Origin: Candidatus Lambdaproteobacteria bacterium RIFOXYD2_FULL_56_26
GTDB taxonomy: Bacteria; SAR324; XYD2-FULL-50-16
NCBI GenBank assembly: GCA_001783715.1
Contig: MFNF01000040.1
Location: 21,108-85,107 of the forward strand
Length of the DNA stretch: 64,000 nucleotides
Direction: 5' to 3'
Below are positions 34,637 through 43,596 of the stretch, one piece after another (within the stretch, counting starts at the first letter, position 1; each line of letters begins with the position of its first letter). The notes beneath the pieces were generated by a model. That model was given only the letters and a program-made list of their open reading frames with translations, was not told the origin of the DNA and did no database searches. A program made the position numbers and the translations under genes.

Positions 34637-35716
34637 GTGAAATCACTTGTTTTGGCCCTGTTGGGCTTCGCCCTTTTTGTCCCCCAAGGGTTTTGCGCCA
34701 CCCCCGAGGCCCTGGACCGACCCTTTTTGATCGGCCCCGGTTACCCCCTGGTTTTCCGCTCGACCACCTTCGAGCCGGACCGGGCCTTCAACCTCAAGCC
34801 GGGGGAAGACTTTGTCCAGGTCTCCTATACGAGGCTCAACACCTACGTTTATTCCACCAACAGCCAAAAGGCCGGCAACCCGGCCGGGGACGCTTCGACG
34901 TTCAACGACACCAACAACCAAGGTTATTCGGTTTATTTTGACGGAGAGATCGACCGGCGGTTTTTGCGGTGGTACCACGGGTTTTCCGAAAACCTGGAAC
35001 TCCAACTGACCTACCGGGACCTGCGGTTTATCCCCGGCACCTTGGATGCGCAGATTGAGTCATTCCACAAAAGCCTGGGCCTGGACAACCAAGGGCGAGA
35101 CCAGGCCACTCGGGACCAGTTGGCGATTTACATTTATGACAACCAAACCAAAAAGATCATTTTCCAGATCACCCAAGAGGAACGTAACTTCCAACGGGAG
35201 TCCATGACCTTGGGGTTCAAGTTCAACATCAGGAAGACCGCCAATGAGGCGATTGCGCTGGTAGTGAGCAGCAATTTCAACGATGCCTTCATTGAAAACG
35301 GGGTCAACGAATCGCCCAACAAACCTACCTTCGAGAAGCGGAACTTCAACGATGCCAATTACTCTTTGTTGTACTCCGGAAAATTTGACAGTTGGGCCCT
35401 GCATTCGGGGTTTTCGTTGGCCAAGATCGGCCCAAGCCTGCTGCCCCGTTCGCCCCAGGAAATGTATTATTTCTTTTTGGGCTTTGACAAAACCTTGGGT
35501 GAACACACCCACGCCCTGATCCAGGCCTTGGAATACACCAGTCCCTTTCCGGAGGACAACACCTCGACCATTTCGGCAGACGTGCGGGAGGTCAGTACCG
35601 GGCTTCGGTGGATTTTGGGGCCCACCGCTTTTGAGTTGGGGCTGATCGAAAACCAGAGCCAGGGCCCACAGAACATAGATATTGCCTTTTTCTCCAACTT
35701 CATGTTTACCTTTTGA
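34637..35716 (+). CDS. DUF3187-like outer membrane protein
   Basis: About 359 residues from GTG 34637, which gives a clean signal peptide (KSLVLALLGFALFVPQGFCA); an in-frame TTG at 34622 is also possible. The remainder has alternating strand-like segments ending FFSNFMFTF, a terminal aromatic residue as in outer-membrane barrels, and FRSTTFEPDRAFNLKPGEDFVQVSYTRLN near the start. It resembles the DUF3187 family of uncharacterised barrels. Function is unknown; a role in the outer membrane is inferred. It precedes lysC by about 70 bases. Confidence 0.65.
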   Translation: MKSLVLALLGFALFVPQGFCATPEALDRPFLIGPGYPLVFRSTTFEPDRAFNLKPGEDFVQVSYTRLNTYVYSTNSQKAGNPAGDASTFNDTNNQGYSVYFDGEIDRRFLRWYHGFSENLELQLTYRDLRFIPGTLDAQIESFHKSLGLDNQGRDQATRDQLAIYIYDNQTKKIIFQITQEERNFQRESMTLGFKFNIRKTANEAIALVVSSNFNDAFIENGVNESPNKPTFEKRNFNDANYSLLYSGKFDSWALHSGFSLAKIGPSLLPRSPQEMYYFFLGFDKTLGEHTHALIQALEYTSPFPEDNTSTISADVREVSTGLRWILGPTAFELGLIENQSQGPQNIDIAFFSNFMFTF

Positions 35717-35789
35717 AAGACCTGGGGCCTTCGCCCTTGGTTTGGTTCCCCAAAACCTGTATCCCAAACCCAGCTCCCCTTTTTCAGAT

Positions 35790-37166
35790 ATGGACTTGTT
35801 GGTACAAAAATACGGCGGCACCTCGGTGGGCACCGCCGAGCGACTGGACAACGTGGCGAAAATCGTCGCCCAAACTCGGGAACAGGGCCACAAGGTGGCC
35901 GTGGTTTTGAGCGCCATGAGCAGCCAAGTCAAGGCGGAGGGTACCACCACCAGGCTGATGGAAGCAGCGAAGGCGGCGATTGAGGGCGGGCCTTATTACA
36001 AAATCATCGACCAAATTGCCGAGCGGCACAACGAGACCTTGGAACAGGCCATCAAGGACCGCACCCTCCAGGAGAGGACCAAGGCGGACGTGGGTTCGAT
36101 GTTCAAAAAACTGAAGTCCTTTTTGGACGCAATCGGGGTGATCGAAGAGATCAGCCCCCGGTCCATGGACGTAGTGGTCGGCATGGGCGAGAAGCTGAGC
36201 GCCCGGATCTTCACCGGAGTGCTCAACGACCGGGGGATTGATGCGGTGTTCTGCAACCTGGAAAATCTGGTGGACGAGCCCTTTACCGAGGTGAACCTGG
36301 AGTTCTGCCAGTACCTGCAAGGCAAGCTGGCCCAAATCTTGGCCGAAGCGGGAGCCCAGGTGCCGGTCTTTACCGGTTACTTTGGTTTTGCCCCAGGAGG
36401 GATTTTAAAGTCCATTGGCCGGGGTTATACCGACTTTACCGCCGCCCTGATCGCCGCCGGGGCCAAGGCCACGGAGCTGCAAATCTGGAAGGAAGTGGAC
36501 GGCATCTATTCCTCCGACCCCAGGAAGGTGCCCAAGGCCAAGGTGCTTTCGGCGATCACCCCTGAAGAGGCTCTGGAGCTGACCTACTACGGTTCGGAAG
36601 TGATCCACCCCTTCACCATGGAGCAGGTGACACGGGCGGGCATCCCGGTGCGGATCAAAAACACCTTCTCCCCCGACCTGCCCGGCACCTTCATCGATCC
36701 AAAATACGTCCCGGACCCCGGCAACGGCAAGGCCACGGCGGTGACCGTCAAGCGCAACGTGACCATTTTGAACGTCAACAGCAACCGGATGTTGATGGCC
36801 TACGGTTTTATGAACCGGGTGTTTGAGGTCTTGGGCCGGTACGAAATCGTCATCGACCTGATCGCCACCAGCGAAGTCAACATCTCCATGACCATCGACT
36901 CGGTCTCCAACCTCGCCCCGGCGATCAAGGAGTTGGAACGTTTGGGCACGGTTTCGGTCAAGAAGGGCATGGCCATCCTGTCCTTGGTGGGCCAGGGAAT
37001 GAGGAACCGGATCGGGGTTTCCGGGGAAATGTTTACCAAGCTGGCCAATGCCGGGGTCAACATCGAATTGATCAGCCAAGGGGCCAGCGAAATCAACATC
37101 AGCTGCGCCATCAGCGACGACCAGTCCGACAAGGCGCTGCGGGCGGTCCACGAGATGTTGGAGTAA
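35790..37166 (+). CDS. lysC: Aspartate kinase
   Basis: Phosphorylates aspartate, the first step to lysine, threonine and methionine. 458 residues from ATG 35790. MDLLVQKYGGTSVGTAERL (ATP site), VVLSAMSS, MGEKLSARIF, GGILKSIGRGYTDFTAALIAAG and KEVDGIYSSDPRKVPKAKVL are typical. Two ACT domains at the C-terminus (around TILNVNSNRMLMAYGFM and MAILSLVGQGM) allow feedback control. It is followed after two bases by nth. Confidence 0.94.
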   Translation: MDLLVQKYGGTSVGTAERLDNVAKIVAQTREQGHKVAVVLSAMSSQVKAEGTTTRLMEAAKAAIEGGPYYKIIDQIAERHNETLEQAIKDRTLQERTKADVGSMFKKLKSFLDAIGVIEEISPRSMDVVVGMGEKLSARIFTGVLNDRGIDAVFCNLENLVDEPFTEVNLEFCQYLQGKLAQILAEAGAQVPVFTGYFGFAPGGILKSIGRGYTDFTAALIAAGAKATELQIWKEVDGIYSSDPRKVPKAKVLSAITPEEALELTYYGSEVIHPFTMEQVTRAGIPVRIKNTFSPDLPGTFIDPKYVPDPGNGKATAVTVKRNVTILNVNSNRMLMAYGFMNRVFEVLGRYEIVIDLIATSEVNISMTIDSVSNLAPAIKELERLGTVSVKKGMAILSLVGQGMRNRIGVSGEMFTKLANAGVNIELISQGASEINISCAISDDQSDKALRAVHEMLE

Positions 37167-37168
37167 CG

Positions 37169-37807
37169 GTGAAGCCCCAGGACCGGCAGGGGCTGTTCGA
37201 GGCTTTGGTCTTGGCCCTGCCCAACCCGGTTAGCGAGCTTCACTACGCCAACCCCTTCGAGCTTTTGGTAGCGGTGATCCTGAGCGCCCAGGCGACCGAC
37301 GTTTCGGTCAACAAGGTCACCCCCGCCTTGTTTCGGCTCGCCCCGACTCCGCAAAAGCTGGTGGAATTGGGGGAAGACAAGGTCCGAGAGCTGATCAAGA
37401 CCATTGGGCTTTTTAACCACAAGGCCAAAAATCTGGTTCTTTGTGCCGCCCAACTGCTGGAACGCCACCAAGGAGAGGTGCCCAGAGACCGGGCTTCTTT
37501 GATGGCCCTGGCGGGGGTGGGAGTGAAGACGGCAGGGGTGGTGCTCAATGTCGCCTTTGGGGAGCCTTGCATCCCGGTGGACACCCATGTCTTTCGGGTT
37601 TCCAACCGTCTGGGGTTGGTGAAGACCCAAAAACCGGAACAAACCGAAGTTGCGCTTTTAAAGGTAGTGCCGGACTGGGCCAAACCCAAGGCCCACCACC
37701 TGCTGATCCTGCATGGACGTTACACCTGCAAGGCCCGTAAACCCCTGTGCCCCGCCTGCCCGGTCAGCGCCTTTTGCGCCTACTTCAAGAACAATCCCCC
37801 AGCCTAA
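37169..37807 (+). CDS. nth: Endonuclease III
   Basis: DNA glycosylase/AP lyase for oxidised pyrimidines in base excision repair. 212 residues from GTG 37169. NPFELLVAVILSAQATDVSVNKV, the helix-hairpin-helix LAGVGVKTAGVVLNVAF with the catalytic Lys, VDTHVFRVSNRLGL with the catalytic Asp, and a C-terminal 4Fe-4S loop (CKARKPLCPACPVSAFC). Overlaps the convergent CPBP gene by four bases. Confidence 0.96.
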   Translation: MKPQDRQGLFEALVLALPNPVSELHYANPFELLVAVILSAQATDVSVNKVTPALFRLAPTPQKLVELGEDKVRELIKTIGLFNHKAKNLVLCAAQLLERHQGEVPRDRASLMALAGVGVKTAGVVLNVAFGEPCIPVDTHVFRVSNRLGLVKTQKPEQTEVALLKVVPDWAKPKAHHLLILHGRYTCKARKPLCPACPVSAFCAYFKNNPPA

Positions 37808-38799
37808 AACCGGGTGCCAAAGGCGAGCAGCGGGACCTCGACCTCGGAGTCGGAGCTGGTGAAGCTGGAGTTGTTCAAGATGGTGTAAGTCACGGCAATG
37901 TCCCACCAAGCATGGATGGCGATGACGGTGATCAGGTCCTGCTCCCCCGGCTCGGGCATGTAGGCGTAACCCAGGTAGGCCCCCATGGCAAAGGCATAGG
38001 CCGAGTTGGCCGAGAACCCTTGGCCGTTGTGGGCCAGCCCGAAAACCGCCGCTGAACTCCAGACCGAAAGGTGTCTGGACGCTTCGGAGCCAAAGCCCAG
38101 CTCTTGGTTGAGGTTGTTGTAAAAGGACTGCTGCACCACTCCCCGGAAAAACATCTCCTCCCCAAACCCGACCATGTAAAATTGCTGCCAAGCGTCCCGT
38201 TTGATCCGAGACTCGGTCAGGCCGGTGCCCAGATGGTACCGGGAAATGTTGGTGTCCCCATAACTTGCGGCGCTGACCGCCAGCGCCCCAATGGGAAGCC
38301 AAAACCGCCAATTGGTGATAAAGTGGTCAAATCGCACCGGGGCAAAGGCCAAGCCGTAGGTCTCGTTGTCCGGTTCGCAGCGGCTCCGGTACAGGTCTCC
38401 CAAGCTTACCAGCCAGAGGTCCGATTCGAGGGTGCCGTAAAACTGGGCCTCATAGGTGGAAGAATTGAGGTAGATGTCCGTTTCGGTTTTGCCGGAAGGA
38501 CTGTTTTTGGCATCGGTGGTGACGTAGATGTCGCTGTTGTTTTGCTGGTAGTCGTCACGGGCAATGGCTTGGTAATACTTGCGGCCGGTGATCCATCTCC
38601 CGCCGCCAAAAAGCAGGCCCTTGCCGTACTGGCTAGAGACGGCATACCCCAGACCGGGAATGAAGGTTTCCAGCGCCACGGTCCCCCAACAGGCCCCGGT
38701 GCCCATTGCCAGCCCTGGGGTTGGCTGGACAAAAAAAGTGAAAACAAACACAATGGGCATCAAAGGCCGGAACTGCCAGCGGCCCCTTTTTTGTTTCAT
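37804..38799 (-). CDS. CPBP-family intramembrane metalloprotease-like protein
   Basis: 331 residues from ATG 38799. An N-terminal hydrophobic segment (PLMPIVFVFTFFVQPTPGLA) leads to a long extracytoplasmic-looking region. A CPBP/Abi-type membrane domain follows, with the metal motif EEMFFRGVVQQSF, a second His in GLAHNGQG, and HAWWDIA near the end. These are the three motifs of Rce1-like glutamic proteases. Substrate unknown. Divergent from trmB. Confidence 0.8.
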   Translation of the reverse strand: MKQKRGRWQFRPLMPIVFVFTFFVQPTPGLAMGTGACWGTVALETFIPGLGYAVSSQYGKGLLFGGGRWITGRKYYQAIARDDYQQNNSDIYVTTDAKNSPSGKTETDIYLNSSTYEAQFYGTLESDLWLVSLGDLYRSRCEPDNETYGLAFAPVRFDHFITNWRFWLPIGALAVSAASYGDTNISRYHLGTGLTESRIKRDAWQQFYMVGFGEEMFFRGVVQQSFYNNLNQELGFGSEASRHLSVWSSAAVFGLAHNGQGFSANSAYAFAMGAYLGYAYMPEPGEQDLITVIAIHAWWDIAVTYTILNNSSFTSSDSEVEVPLLAFGTRF

Positions 38800-38896
38800 T
38801 TGCGATCGCCTCCCGAATTTGGTGGCCCAACCTAACAATCTGGCTTGAAATTGCCAAGCGCTGCTTTGGCCTCCTTCCCTGCCCTAAAAAAAATCC

Positions 38897-39565
38897 ATGA
38901 CCTCCAGACCAGCCTTGCCCAACCTCAAGCGCAACAATCCCTACATCCTGGAGATCCAAAACCACCAAGACCAGATCTGGTTTAGCCCCGAGCAAGCAGG
39001 GGCCGATCTGGCGGACTTTGTTTCCGGTCCGGGAGCCTTGCGGCTGGACTTGGGTTGCGGGGCGGGGAACTTTTTGCGCTCCTGCGCCCTGGCGGAGCCC
39101 CAGGCAAGGTTTGTCGGCTTTGAGCTAAGGTACAAACGGCTGGTGGTGGCGGCCCGGAAGTTCAAAAAGTCACAGCTGCAAAACGTCCGGCTGGCCAAAG
39201 CCCGGGCTGAAGACCTGACCTCTTGGTTTGCCCAAGGGACCCTCGACCGGGTCCATGTCAATTTCCCCGACCCTTGGCCCAAAGCCCGGCAGCAAAAGCA
39301 CCGGCTTTTGGGCCAACGGTTTTTGGCGGACCTCAAAGTTCTGCTCAAAAAGGAAGGGGAATTTTGGTTCAAAACCGACCACAAAGAGTACTTTGAATGG
39401 GCCTTGGGCCAAATCGAGGCTTGTGGCTTTTATGAGGTGGTTGAACTTTCATGGGACTTGCATCACTCTCCCTACCAAGAGCACAACCAATTGACCGAGT
39501 TTGAAGGACTCTTTTTGTCCCAAGGACTTCCGGTTTACCACCTCAAGGCAATTCTCAAAGCTTGA
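38897..39565 (+). CDS. trmB: tRNA (guanine-N7)-methyltransferase
   Basis: Methylates G46 in tRNA variable loops using SAM. 222 residues. SAM motif LRLDLGCGAGNFL, then FVGFELRYKRLVVAARK, VHVNFPDPWPKARQQKHRLL and FWFKTDHKEYFEWAL, all TrmB hallmarks. Followed 11 bases later by the J-domain protein gene. Confidence 0.94.
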   Translation: MTSRPALPNLKRNNPYILEIQNHQDQIWFSPEQAGADLADFVSGPGALRLDLGCGAGNFLRSCALAEPQARFVGFELRYKRLVVAARKFKKSQLQNVRLAKARAEDLTSWFAQGTLDRVHVNFPDPWPKARQQKHRLLGQRFLADLKVLLKKEGEFWFKTDHKEYFEWALGQIEACGFYEVVELSWDLHHSPYQEHNQLTEFEGLFLSQGLPVYHLKAILKA

Positions 39566-39576
39566 CCCAAGGTCTT

Positions 39577-41679
39577 ATGTCGATTCCCTTGCCGATCCGA
39601 GCCCTGCTGGCGCTGTTTTTGTGTGTTGGCTTTTTTTCCCAGGCCAGGGCAGAATCGCAGTTTTTTGTTTTGTCCAAAACCGGTGAGAGTTTGACCAAGG
39701 TTTTGGTGCTGAGTGAATCCACGGAGGTGACGGTTTTCGATAAAAACCTCAAGGAAGAGGGGCATTTTATTTTGCCGGGGTTTTTGGCCAACCAAGCCGA
39801 ATACAGCCCCAGGCAGGCTAACCGCCTCCTGCTGGCCGGGCCGGACAAGTTGGTGGTTTATGAACTCAACCGCAACCTGCCCGCCGGTTTGGTGTTTGAA
39901 AAAAAATCGGACCCTGGACAGGAATTCCTGAAGGTGCATTTTTCCCCAGATTCGGACGAGGTGTACTGGAGCACCGGCAGCGCCATCGGCTGGAACGGGT
40001 TGGCCAACCGGGAAGAAAGGACCCTGCCCCCGGAGGGACTGGGCCAAGTCAAGGACCTGACCCCGCTCAAGGGACACCAACTGGCCGTAGCCCAGGAAGG
40101 CAGTGCCGAACTCCGGCTCTACTCGACCCAAAACCCGGACCAACCTGATTCCCTCAAGGGCCATTTGGCTCCGGTGGTGGGGATGGTTTCGCCCAAGGGA
40201 CAGGAGTTGTTTTCCCTAGACCAGTCCAACCAATTGCTCCATTGGGACCTTGCCACCAAAGAGCCCCAGGCCCAGGTGGCCCTGGAGATCCAAGGCACCC
40301 TGGCGGTGCCCAAGGCGCTGGGCATGGACCCCAAGGGGAAAAAGCTTTGGGTGGTCCAAGAGCGGGAAGGCAAGGAGCAGTCTTGGAGTTACCTGCTTTC
40401 GGACCTGGAGGCCCAAAAGGTCGAGCCGAAGGTGCAGACCTTGGCCAAAAGACTGGGCGGCAGCCCCTACAGCGCCATCGACAGCCTGAGCTCGGCCCAA
40501 AAGGAACGGCTGGAAAACGCCTTTACCACCCCGGACAAACCCTCTTTTGTTGTTGCCCCGGCCAAGCCCGGTTACTTTGAGACCGCCAAGACCGAAGCGG
40601 AAAACGGCAACTATGATGCGGCGCTGGGTTTCATCCGCAAGATCACCCCGGAGGACCCGAACTTTCGGGCCAGCCGGGAGCTACAACGGCAGGTGTATGA
40701 TCTGGTCGAACAGCAACAAAGCCTCAACGTCGCCAAGGAGCAGTTCCAAGAGGGCAACTACCAAACCGCCGAGATACTCCTGCAAGGGGTGCTGGCCAAG
40801 GTGCCCCAGTCCAAGGAGGCAAAGGCGTACCTGGATCTGACCCACGAGAAGATCTTCAGCCGCAAGCTGGCCAACCTCTTTTTGGGGCTCTTGGCGGTCT
40901 TGGCCTTGGCGGGATTGGGTTGGCTGGCCTACCGGAGGTATTTGACCTATGGTTCCCAGGGGTTTGCCTTTTTTAAGGACGACGGCAGGGAGCGGCGCAG
41001 GCTGATTTTGGCGTTGGACCAAGCAAAAAAGCTGGTTGAGGTACGGTTCGGCCAAGACAAGATGGGCTATTATTACAATAGTTTGACTGAAATCAAGAAG
41101 CGACTCTCTCAGATGGAAGGCCAGCTGGACCAGCCCCAGACCGCAGTGGAGCTGTTCTTGAAGGAAGTGGCCGCCTTACAACGGGAGATGATCGAAATGG
41201 GCCAAGGGCGACACAAACCTGCCGCCAAAAGTGCCGGGACCGGCCCCAAGCCCAAGGCCCAGCCCCAAAAACCGCAGGAGCCCAGGGCCGAACCCAAGCC
41301 GCAAGCGCCCCCCCGGCCTGAATCCAAGGTCGGTTCCAAGGTCGAGCCCCAAGCCAAACCGGGACCGAGCCCCAAGCCGGAACCAGGACCCAAAGGGGCC
41401 GCCAAAACCGGGCCCAGACCGGAGGCCGAAAAGCCCGGCACCTTTGACCCCAGCGACTTTTATGCGGTGTTGGGGGTCCAACCGACCGCCACGCAAGAGG
41501 AAATCAAAAAGGCCTACCGGACCAAGCTCAAGGCCTACCACCCGGATGTTCACGTCAACAGCTCCTTTGATTGGGTTAAGGAGGAGGCGGAAAAGGCCAC
41601 TCGGACCGTCCAGGATGCCTACAAGGTGCTCAAAGACCCGGAGGCCCGCAAGGCCTACGACCAGCGGCGTGGTCTTTAG
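39577..41679 (+). CDS. Membrane-anchored J-domain protein with TPR and propeller-like N-terminal region
   Basis: 700 residues from ATG 39577. A signal-peptide-like N-terminus (PIRALLALFLCVGFFSQARA) precedes a ~300-residue strand-rich, WD40/propeller-like region (phrases such as KVHFSPDSDEVYW and KALGMDPKGKKLWVVQE). TPR-like helices follow (~330-425), then one membrane segment (~432-455, LFLGLLAVLALAGLGWLAY). A cytoplasmic helical region and a Pro/Lys-rich linker come next. The C-terminal J domain (~625-700) has an intact HPD (His655-Asp657) in KLKAYHPDVHV. J domains stimulate Hsp70, so this could couple a periplasmic sensor or scaffold to cytoplasmic DnaK. The fold of the N-terminal region is inferred. 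Confidence 0.75.
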   Translation: MSIPLPIRALLALFLCVGFFSQARAESQFFVLSKTGESLTKVLVLSESTEVTVFDKNLKEEGHFILPGFLANQAEYSPRQANRLLLAGPDKLVVYELNRNLPAGLVFEKKSDPGQEFLKVHFSPDSDEVYWSTGSAIGWNGLANREERTLPPEGLGQVKDLTPLKGHQLAVAQEGSAELRLYSTQNPDQPDSLKGHLAPVVGMVSPKGQELFSLDQSNQLLHWDLATKEPQAQVALEIQGTLAVPKALGMDPKGKKLWVVQEREGKEQSWSYLLSDLEAQKVEPKVQTLAKRLGGSPYSAIDSLSSAQKERLENAFTTPDKPSFVVAPAKPGYFETAKTEAENGNYDAALGFIRKITPEDPNFRASRELQRQVYDLVEQQQSLNVAKEQFQEGNYQTAEILLQGVLAKVPQSKEAKAYLDLTHEKIFSRKLANLFLGLLAVLALAGLGWLAYRRYLTYGSQGFAFFKDDGRERRRLILALDQAKKLVEVRFGQDKMGYYYNSLTEIKKRLSQMEGQLDQPQTAVELFLKEVAALQREMIEMGQGRHKPAAKSAGTGPKPKAQPQKPQEPRAEPKPQAPPRPESKVGSKVEPQAKPGPSPKPEPGPKGAAKTGPRPEAEKPGTFDPSDFYAVLGVQPTATQEEIKKAYRTKLKAYHPDVHVNSSFDWVKEEAEKATRTVQDAYKVLKDPEARKAYDQRRGL

Positions 41680-41800
41680 CTGCCCTTGGGGTGCTTGGGG
41701 ACGGGCAATCCATCGGGTTTGACAGGCCAGGGCCGGTTCCCTAAGCTGTCCAAAAACATCCCCTACCCTCAAAAAGAACAATCCTCTTTGGAGTTTTTTG

Positions 41801-42679
41801 ATGACCCAGTCCATGACCGGCTTTTGCAAGGCCTCGGTGACCCTAGACGGTAAAAGCTGTTTTGTGGAGATGCGCTCGGTGAACCACCGTTTTTTGGAAG
41901 CCAGGATTTATCTGCCCAAGCCTTATGCCTTGATGGAAGAGGAACTGAAAAAGGGCCTCAAAAACCACCTCAGCCGGGGCAAGGTGGACGTGACCCTGAC
42001 CCTGGATGGGGTTGAGGCTTCCGAAGGCCGTCTGGCGGTGGACCCCAAGGTTTGGGGGAACTTCCAGTCCCTCCACAAACAGTTGGAAAGCGAACTGGGC
42101 CAGCCGATCGCCGTTGGGCTGACCGATCTTTTTCAAATCAAGGGCTTGTTGGTGACCGCCGCCGAAGAGGCCGGGGATTATAATTATTTGGCTCTGTTCC
42201 AGGCAGCCGTCGATGCGGGGGCTAGGTTGCTCAACGCCATGCGGGGCAAGGAAGGGGCGCTGCTCAAGGCGGAGATGTTGGGACACCTGGGTTTGCTTGA
42301 AGGGCTGATCCAAAAGGTCCCCGAATTCAGCAACGAAATGTTGACCAACCACCAGCAACGGCTGGCCCAAAGCTTGGCCAAGCTGGAATTGGAACTGGAC
42401 CCGGACGACCCCAGGGTTTTGCAGGAGATCGGCTTTTTGCTCGACCGGGCGGACATAACCGAAGAAGTAGAGCGGTTCACCGCCCATTTGAGCCACTTCC
42501 GGGATATTTTGGAGGAAACGGAGCCGGTGGGCCGGAAGCTGGACTTTTTGATCCAAGAACTCAACCGTGAAGCCAACACCCTTTGCTCCAAGGCCGGGCA
42601 CCCAAGGGTCACCGAAATCGGCGTGACTCTAAAATCAGAACTGGAAAAGATTCGAGAACAGGTCCAGAATATTGAGTGA
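41801..42679 (+). CDS. YicC-family endoribonuclease-like protein
   Basis: 292 residues. Typical YicC N-terminus SMTGFCKASVTLDGKSCFVEMRSVNHRFLEARIYLP and C-terminus KLDFLIQELNREANTLCSKAG, IGVTLKSELEKIREQVQNIE. YicC proteins take part in RNA turnover and stationary-phase survival and include an endoribonuclease. ATG 41801 is preferred to the TTG just before it. gmk, its common neighbour, is absent. Confidence 0.9.
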   Translation: MTQSMTGFCKASVTLDGKSCFVEMRSVNHRFLEARIYLPKPYALMEEELKKGLKNHLSRGKVDVTLTLDGVEASEGRLAVDPKVWGNFQSLHKQLESELGQPIAVGLTDLFQIKGLLVTAAEEAGDYNYLALFQAAVDAGARLLNAMRGKEGALLKAEMLGHLGLLEGLIQKVPEFSNEMLTNHQQRLAQSLAKLELELDPDDPRVLQEIGFLLDRADITEEVERFTAHLSHFRDILEETEPVGRKLDFLIQELNREANTLCSKAGHPRVTEIGVTLKSELEKIREQVQNIE

Positions 42680-42797
42680 AGGGAAGCACTTGGGGTTGAT
42701 CCCCAGTTTTGGACGGAAAGCCTGAGGGCTTTCGGGATGGCGGTGGGGAGGTACAAATGGGCCTCCGGCAAAGCTGCATTGTTCCTGGGAGGTCATG

Positions 42798-43538
42798 ATG
42801 GGTTGGTTGCGGAAAAAAAGCCCCCAATTCTGGCTGGGACTTGGTCTGGCACTGTTGTTGGGGGGTTGCAAGGCGGACCAGACCACCAAGAGCTTGATCG
42901 AAACGGCGGAGCGGATCCCCGATGGCACCTATCTGGTCGGCCAGATTGCCGCCGGCGAGGCCCTGCCTGCCCGGACCTTGTGTGCTTCCGATGCCAAAAG
43001 GCCCTCTTTGTCGGCGACTATCGCCACCACTGCCGCCTTGTCTCAGTTGGCCAAGTTTGGCGACTTGGTCACCAACAAACTGACCGTCACCCTTTCAGGA
43101 AACAGCATCACCAAGGTTTGGCACCGAGATTCGGGGCTGACCAAGGTTTACCCCGCCGCCAACACCACTTATGCGGACGCAAGCTGTGACCTGACCTGGA
43201 CCGGAACCTTGGTCCAGAACGACTTTACGGTCTTCCAGGAAGCCGGGAGTTACCAGATATCCTGGTCCCCCTCCACCTGCGCCATTGAGCTGCACAACTG
43301 GGCCAACACCGGGGGCTCCACTGGCCTGGGCCAATGGGTTTCGGCCACCAGCACCGCCGGGGCCTTTCTTACCACCACCGGCACCACCGCCCAGGACCCT
43401 TGGACGGTGATCACCGACCCGATCAACGCCCCCGGACAATTTATCCTGCAAATGCCCGACTCGGTTGCGGCCAAACAAACCAACTACAGCTGCAACACCA
43501 CCAGCAAGGCGGTGAAACAGCTTTGGGTCAAACAATAA
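42798..43538 (+). CDS. Putative lipoprotein of unknown function
   Basis: 246 residues with a lipoprotein signal (FWLGLGLALLLGGCK, Cys near residue 24). The mature part is rich in Thr, Ala and Asn with strand-like patches and four or more cysteines (TLCASD, ASCDLT, STCAIE, NYSCNTT), probably disulfide-bonded. No family was recognised. ATG 42798 sits at good distance from GGAGG; ATG 42795 is also possible. A terminator follows. Confidence 0.65.
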   Translation: MGWLRKKSPQFWLGLGLALLLGGCKADQTTKSLIETAERIPDGTYLVGQIAAGEALPARTLCASDAKRPSLSATIATTAALSQLAKFGDLVTNKLTVTLSGNSITKVWHRDSGLTKVYPAANTTYADASCDLTWTGTLVQNDFTVFQEAGSYQISWSPSTCAIELHNWANTGGSTGLGQWVSATSTAGAFLTTTGTTAQDPWTVITDPINAPGQFILQMPDSVAAKQTNYSCNTTSKAVKQLWVKQ

Positions 43539-43551
43539 GGCGGGGTGGAAG

Positions 43552-43578
43552 AAAGGGGGGGAGTCCCCCCTTTTTTTT
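43552..43578 (+). terminator. Rho-independent terminator after the lipoprotein gene
   Basis: A GGGGGG/CCCCCC stem (43555-43560 and 43565-43570) with a four-base loop, then eight T (43571-43578). A classical terminator 17 bases after the stop. Confidence 0.85.
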
Positions 43579-43596
43579 GAACTGCCGGAAAACCGT

